From positions 1-6,076 of the forward strand of contig CAJZGD010000157.1 of NCBI GenBank assembly GCA_915275065.1: a stretch of DNA of 6,076 nt, written 5' to 3'. The stretch's first letter is position 1. Every line of letters starts with the position of its first letter. A program made the position numbers and the translations under genes. Source of the stretch: an uncultured Corynebacterium sp. GTDB taxonomy: Bacteria > Actinomycetota > Actinomycetes > Mycobacteriales > Mycobacteriaceae. Shown piece after piece: positions 6,030 to 6,076 of the stretch. The notes below the pieces were generated by a model. It saw only the letters and a program-made list of their open reading frames with translations. It was not told the DNA's origin and did no database searches.

Positions 6030-6076
6030 CCCCTCATCAACCCACTAACCCGGTCCCGTCTGCTTCCCGCGGCGGG
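6030..6076 (+). terminator. Possible start of pck terminator, cut by window end
   Basis: After the pck stop a C-rich stretch leads to CCCG-CGG-CGGG (6066-6076), a 4-bp G/C stem that ends exactly at the edge. Any stem extension and following T-run would lie outside, so this can only be suggested. Confidence 0.25.

Overview
The window looks like chromosomal core DNA from a mycolic-acid-producing actinomycete (order Mycobacteriales/Corynebacteriales), most likely Corynebacterium. The pointers are a moderately high G+C content, a GTP-dependent PEP carboxykinase, an MmpL3-type lipid transporter, and the order mmpL - NYN-domain gene - trmB. From memory, that order is shared with the mycobacterial mmpL3 locus (Rv0206c-Rv0207c-Rv0208c). 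The genus call is inference; no rRNA or other marker is present.

Layout. On the minus strand, reading right to left, three genes form a tight cluster: trmB (3834 to 3106), a LabA/NYN-domain gene (best start 3109, stop at 2414) and an RND-superfamily MmpL transporter (start 2380, running off the left edge with no stop in the window). trmB and the NYN gene overlap by an ATGA. The NYN gene and mmpL are 33 bp apart. On the plus strand, pck (PEP carboxykinase, GTP) fills 4206-6029. It is divergent from trmB across a 371-bp intergenic region (3835-4205) that holds both promoters, two G/C-run inverted repeats, a 14-bp operator-like dyad and a strong ribosome binding site. A short tail after pck ends at the window edge inside what may be a terminator hairpin.

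How the genes work together. TrmB makes m7G46 in tRNA. The NYN protein is a predicted metal-dependent RNase of unknown target. The MmpL protein is the likely proton-driven exporter of trehalose monomycolate for the mycolate outer layer. The three appear to be co-transcribed, although their roles are not obviously linked. pck is a separate gluconeogenic unit (oxaloacetate + GTP to PEP + CO2 + GDP), and its upstream region has G/C runs resembling sites of acetate/gluconeogenesis regulators.

No phage, insertion sequence, CRISPR, RNA gene or clearly new system is visible. The points most worth checking are the dense structure upstream of pck, the conserved but unexplained NYN gene between trmB and mmpL, and the repeat-built low-complexity linker and tail of the MmpL protein.
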